A DNA stretch of 64,000 bases from Ctena decussata. Its lineage: Eukaryota; Mollusca; Bivalvia; Lucinida; Lucinidae. Location of the stretch: assembly GCA_963989385.1 (NCBI GenBank), contig OZ022499.1:82573903-82637902 (forward strand), given 5' to 3'. A model generated the notes under the pieces. That model searched no databases and was not told the origin of the DNA. It worked only from the letters and a program-made list of their open reading frames with translations. Shown piece by piece: positions 38,101 to 44,100 of this stretch. The number at the start of each line of letters is the position of its first letter. Position 1 is the first letter of the stretch. The position numbers and the translations under genes were made by a program.

Positions 38101-41100
38101 TTTTCAACCTGACCCAATTTTACAATTCTGAGACCCTGGAGTCAGGTCATGCTCCATGTGAAATTTGAGAACCATGGGACCAGTAGTTTTACAGAAGAAG
38201 ATGTTTGAATATTTGTTTTTAGGTGTTGACGGACACATTGCGTGACGACGCAAGACGCACGCCGGACGCATTGGTATGACAATAGCTCACTATGGCCAGG
38301 TGAGCTAAAAACTGGTAGTCCAACATGTTTCCTCCACGATATCATATTGAGAATTCAAACACTAGAGGGCAACAGTGGCAGCTCATTTGCATCTATGCTG
38401 TTTGCGAATTCATCTATTTTTGTGTTTAGAGTAAGGGGACATGGCTTCGCACACTTTTATGACTTTTGCAGCATTGGCTGACAAAGCTTGAAACATAACG
38501 CCTGTTTCTTCATATTATAATATACCTTGACTCTTTCTGGAAATTAAGTATGAAAATATTTGGTCTCAGATCTTGACGTCATAAGTAGCACGTGCGGTAA
38601 TATATAGTGCAGTTTTACGTGATATTTTGGGTATATGGGGACATGGCTTCGCACACCTCTTCTAGCAGGAAATGGAAGCATTCTAGACGTCTTTGAATAA
38701 TGTGTCGCACACCTTAGAACCAGTAAATGAAAACCATAAAACAACAGCTAATATGCTATTTTTATTTATGGTTTGCAGGGTAATAGTATAATGTCACTAT
38801 TTCTTCCATAAATGGAAAGACAAAAATCAGCAATTTTCAGAATTTTATCTGATTTTAAAACACTGGTTAATAAGTGAATGACAATTTGTTGTTGAATCCA
38901 TCACATCTCGACTGTGTAATCTTACAGTGGACTTTCGACAAAATAGGATGACAGCTAAAAATAATATGCAGACTTTTCTTATAAAAGTGAGGGACAAAAT
39001 TCACACCCCGTAGCATGGAAAATCTTTGCTGTCTATATAACCGGCATAGATTTTGATGATTGTGCACTTTGTATTCTGAAGAGAGCAAATGACAATTTCA
39101 ATGACACTTCAGGAGCCAAATTTTGACAGTGTGCTATCAATAATATTGCCTGTTCTAAAAATGTTAAACTTTCCCGACTTTGCTCTGAAGGTTTAAATAT
39201 CTTTAGCGCCAAAATGCACGTGATGCACTGCACGCGAAAGTGATGTCAAAAGCCTTCATTTAAACAACCTTGAAATATTTGCAAAACAAAATGATGTTCA
39301 GACAACTGATTACTAACACATACTAAGAAATCCCGTAAGTGGGCGAAGCCATGCCCTGTGCGAAGCCATGTCCCCTTACTTTAAGCCAGAATTGAAAGAA
39401 ATAAACTTTAACATGAAATTACCATGCAGAGAATTTAGTAGAGTACTCTGCCCCTATCATCTGGTTCCTAGTTTCTTTGTAGGTGGCTACATTGTCTGTG
39501 TCCCAGAGGAAGTGCTTTAGTCTCTCTAGTCCTGTGCTCTCACCTCCCTTGTAGGGGAAAGCTGTTCTAGGGTCTGGCTCTGGAGCTGATAAAATATAAA
39601 ACAGAAACAAGATACAATGACTGTCTTTGTACAAAGACTGACTCTCCCTTTGAACTAAGAACACCTTCAAAATGGTGCCTGACAAATCTTATTTTCTAGA
39701 GAGTTAAACTTAACATTATACTGTGAAGTGCTCTTTCCAAATATAGGTGTTCAGTCAATGTACATACAAAACATCTGAAAACACAAACTTTAATGACCAA
39801 CTCTTAAAGGGGTAGAGCCCATTACGTTGTATATAAAAAAAAACAGGATAGGAAGATTAATATATACTGTCCACTCTTTATATCTCAAGCTGAAGCTCAT
39901 CTCAAACTTCTGATATGTCTAAGTAAATTTTCTGGTCCCAGAAAATTAACTTTGAAATACCAGTAGTCTAAGATAACAGGAGCTGAAATGTAAAGAAAAA
40001 GAGAAAATGTGTCCAAACTGTATTTTTTTATATAAGAGTGTACTTTGAGACATCAGTGTATGAGATAACAAGAGTCAACTGTATATTATATTAAGTGCTC
40101 ACCTTTGACCCCTAATGCCTCCATAGTTGGTATATCTCCTTCCTCTATTCCTGCAGGCAGAGGATTAAGCTGTGCTGGCATCTCAAGAGGTTGTCTCACC
40201 TTGGACCCTCCCTCAACCTGCTTCCTGAACTGTGTGTACACATCTGGAAGCCTGTAAAGATGTTTTTCACTTTCATTCTGCAGAAATGCCTTGTCTAGCC
40301 CAAAGGAGTTAGTTACAATATGTCACAGGATGCTAAATTTCACCTGTCAGCATGCTGTCACAGAAACAGAACCAAAACAGAAAATAGAAGTCTGTGAACT
40401 ATAACAGACAAGCTTATACTAATGGCTGCCTTGAGCTACCCTCTTCCAAATGAAAAGGTAATCCTAGCTTCTAGCCTTTAGAGGCTGTATGATTTGGGTT
40501 TACATTTGCCTGAATAGTCTGGAAACATATAATAGTTACTGCCACAATGATCAAAATTAATTAATCTGTTTTTAGTGCAACTAGTATTCTGGACATACAG
40601 CTGATTCTCACAAGGCTACTTGTTACCCTTTCGACCCTAGTCACCCTACAGCTGCATGCCCCATGGATGTTTCTAATACCACAGATTCCTCTGTATTCCA
40701 AAGATGGTAAATGAGTTGGTTTAACCTAACTGTTCACAGACTGATATTGGTGACTTACTTAGAGACAGGAAAAGGCAAATCATCTCTATGATACAGGGTA
40801 TGACCCCAGAATGTTTGTATGACCTTGACCCCACAACTCTTCCTCACAGCTTTCTCTACATCAGATTCTTCTTGAGTAGCCTGAAAAATTGAATAATTTC
40901 TAAGCTAAATACACAGCTCCAGATTAGAATGTGCTTTGAAGTAGGTTAACAAGATTTTGTTCCTTTTTTTTTTGAAATCCCAGGAAAAAAAAACTCTGAT
41001 GCCGTTGCTTATATATGTGGTCATATGTTCATGGTCTACAGGGTATTTCATGCAGCCTCAGGGCATGTAGAGTAGCCTGCTGTAACATGTAACATGCTGT

Positions 41101-44100
41101 TTATTAATCGGGGCAATTATTATAGACTTTCATTAAGATATAATGTTTTTAAGTAGCCAGGGATTCCATGGTACCAAGGTACTTAATGTTTAAAGTGAGA
41201 CAACACATGCTGTGTGCAACACTGCATTGATTGGTGCACAAAAGTGTTTTCAACAAACCGTGTTCTAAATTATAATAAAGATTAATCTTCATATAAATCC
41301 TGTTGAAGTGTCGTTATTTACAAGCAGGAATCGAACAAAGTCATGCTGACTATTTTCCTGTCAGAATACATTCTCATGATACCAAGGCAAACAGAAAGCT
41401 ATCAAATTAATAAAGCTTACATAACAAAAAATATTAATATCTCACAGTGTTTCAGGCAAGATATTAATGGTTATTATCAGTCTTATTGGAACTCATAAAA
41501 ACTTTTAATTTAGGTGATTTTGACAATTAGAAATCTGGAAATGGCATATTCAAAATTTCCTCCATTATCATAAGGTGTATAATATTTACTTGGACTGTGT
41601 GAAGATCTTATGATGTAGTTTCACCAAGCAAAACTTATTTGTAAGAGTAACTTTAAAGGCATTTGAATGAGAAAGGAATGTTGGAACAGTTGCAGCCAGT
41701 TTGCCGATTTCCTATCAAAATGATTTGTGTAAATTTGTGCTATTTTCAGTTTAAAGGCTTAATGACAGCCCATATATCAATCACTCCAAAAAATAACCAT
41801 ACATTCAAGTTGTAATTTCTATTTGCATTTTTAAGGGAATGGTAAATCGAACCATTCAATAGCAAAAGTTGAATTAAAAATTATTGCTGACATTAAATAT
41901 CAACAATTGTATAGTACTGGTGGTTGCTGGAAAAGTTGAAAAAACACATTTTCCATTTTTTTTTTACTTTATTTGATATTTATTCAGATATTTATCCTGA
42001 TTATCTCATAAATTATTTTGTAGTACAAAGTAGCATACCCCTACTTTATAAATATAGCAATATAAAGGCCCAGCAAATGGTTTAAGTTTGACAACAAAGC
42101 CAGATTCAATTTGCCTTGGTACCATGGAACCCTTGGTACCATGAGACCGGACTATACTTACTTCCTCCTGGAAAACAAGAGCATGGACTGTGTCTGTGCC
42201 TAGTTTCTGCACCAAATCTGGAATCACAACTTCTGGTTTACCGTGACGTACAACCAGTCCACTGAAACCCAATTCAGACAACAATTAAGTCATATAGCAA
42301 AAACATGCTCTGCAATATAAGTTAACAGAAGTCAGCATATCTGAAAGAATGGAAACTGTAAAGTGACCCGTTATCAGCATCCTCTTACTGAATATCCTAT
42401 GTATTTATTAGTAATAATATGAGCCGCGACACGACAAAACCAACAATGTGGTTGTGCGGCCAGCGCAGACTCAGATCGGCCTTGGCATTCGCATAATTTG
42501 ACCAGACTCTTTGTAAAGTGCTCAAATGGTAGCTAAGGGTCTAAGCTACCACCATGCGGACAGCGAGGACTCTGATCAGACTGGGCTGATGCCCAGGCTG
42601 ATCTGAGTCTGCGCTGGCCGCACAACCACATTGTTTGTTTTGTCGTGTCGCGGCTCATATGCAGATATTTCCCCTTCTAAACAATCCATAAAAAACAGAT
42701 CTTGATTTTGTGGGTAGGGGGAAGCCCTTCTTATAGCCAAACAATTATGGTATGTTTTCGACATTGAACTACTTATATTTGTTTGTTTGTGAAATAAGAA
42801 AGAAACTAAAACCAACAAAATTAAAAATAAATCTTTAGAATTATCCGTATTAATCTGGAGATTTTCCCTCATGGCTTGCTTTTCTACTGGAGATATTCCC
42901 TCACCTCGTGCTTTGCTACAGTAGGATGCTGCCAAATTTGTACTGCAGAATTTTAAAAAAAATCTCCATTGGAATTGAAGATTATGACCTGCTATGTATT
43001 TTTTCATCTCTTTCATCGGATGTAATATGAATGAATTATTTTTGTGATCAAGACTGCATCTGCACCAATACTGAGTACAGAGCAGTGATCTGATTACCTC
43101 CAGTATCCAAGTAAAAACTGATAAAAAGAAGAAACAAAACCGGCCACACAAGATTACCTTCCCTTACTGCTCAGTGTTTTTCTGAGGTCCTCTACACTTT
43201 CAAGGAGGAACTTCAGCCTGTGTGCTCCGGTTTTTGGAAAGTTGAAGTTGTAGGTCTTCTCATAGTGCCTTGGATCAAAACAGTAGACAGGAAGCAGAAA
43301 GTTGCCACTCTTGTTAGCCCAGGATAATACCTGCAAAAAGTATGTTTAATCCTAGTGCACTTAGAAAGGAAATTGTATACAACGGTGAACCCTATTGCAC
43401 TCAGAAAGGTCAAACTGTATACAACCCCATTGCACTCAGAAAGGTGAGTGCAATGGGGTTAAAATTTCTTAAAGAAACCTATAGACATGATTGAACAGCT
43501 TATACTTCGGTCACCTTGCCCAGCCGTACAGTCTGATTAAGGGGCTGGGGTACATTTTCAGGGGAATCTACTCTGCCATTTTCATTTTGCCTAGTTTCAC
43601 CATAGGGTCAACTCTTACTGGAAAGAATTTGCTCCTCCTTGAGTAAATTCTGTCTTTTTAAAATAGACCCCCTTTTATTTTTGGATATCCTGGATCCATA
43701 ATAACATTTTTGGATATCCAAAAATCGAATTGTGGACATCCATAAATTTAGTTTTTGAATATCCAATATTCTTTCTTTTTGGATATCCATAATATGATTT
43801 ATGGATACTCATAATTCAACGTTTGGATATCCAAATTTGCATTTACAGATATCCAAAACTCAAATAATAGAAATCCATAATAGAATTAAGGACATCAAAA
43901 AATCAAGATGAATATTGGATATCCATAAACGAGGGTCTGGACTTGTGATACCATTTTACTATTTAGTTCCTATTCTTGGATATCCCTAATTCAACTTAAG
44001 ATATCAATGATTTCATTTCTCCAATATACATATTTGATATCACAAAATAGAATTGCTTATTTATAATTATTTCCTGATATCTAAAACTCAATTATTGAAT

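Noticed and set aside
42576..43151. 191-residue minus-strand reading frame
   Set aside because: It is CRY-DASH intron 2 sequence running into a MITE-1 copy, with no family resemblance.
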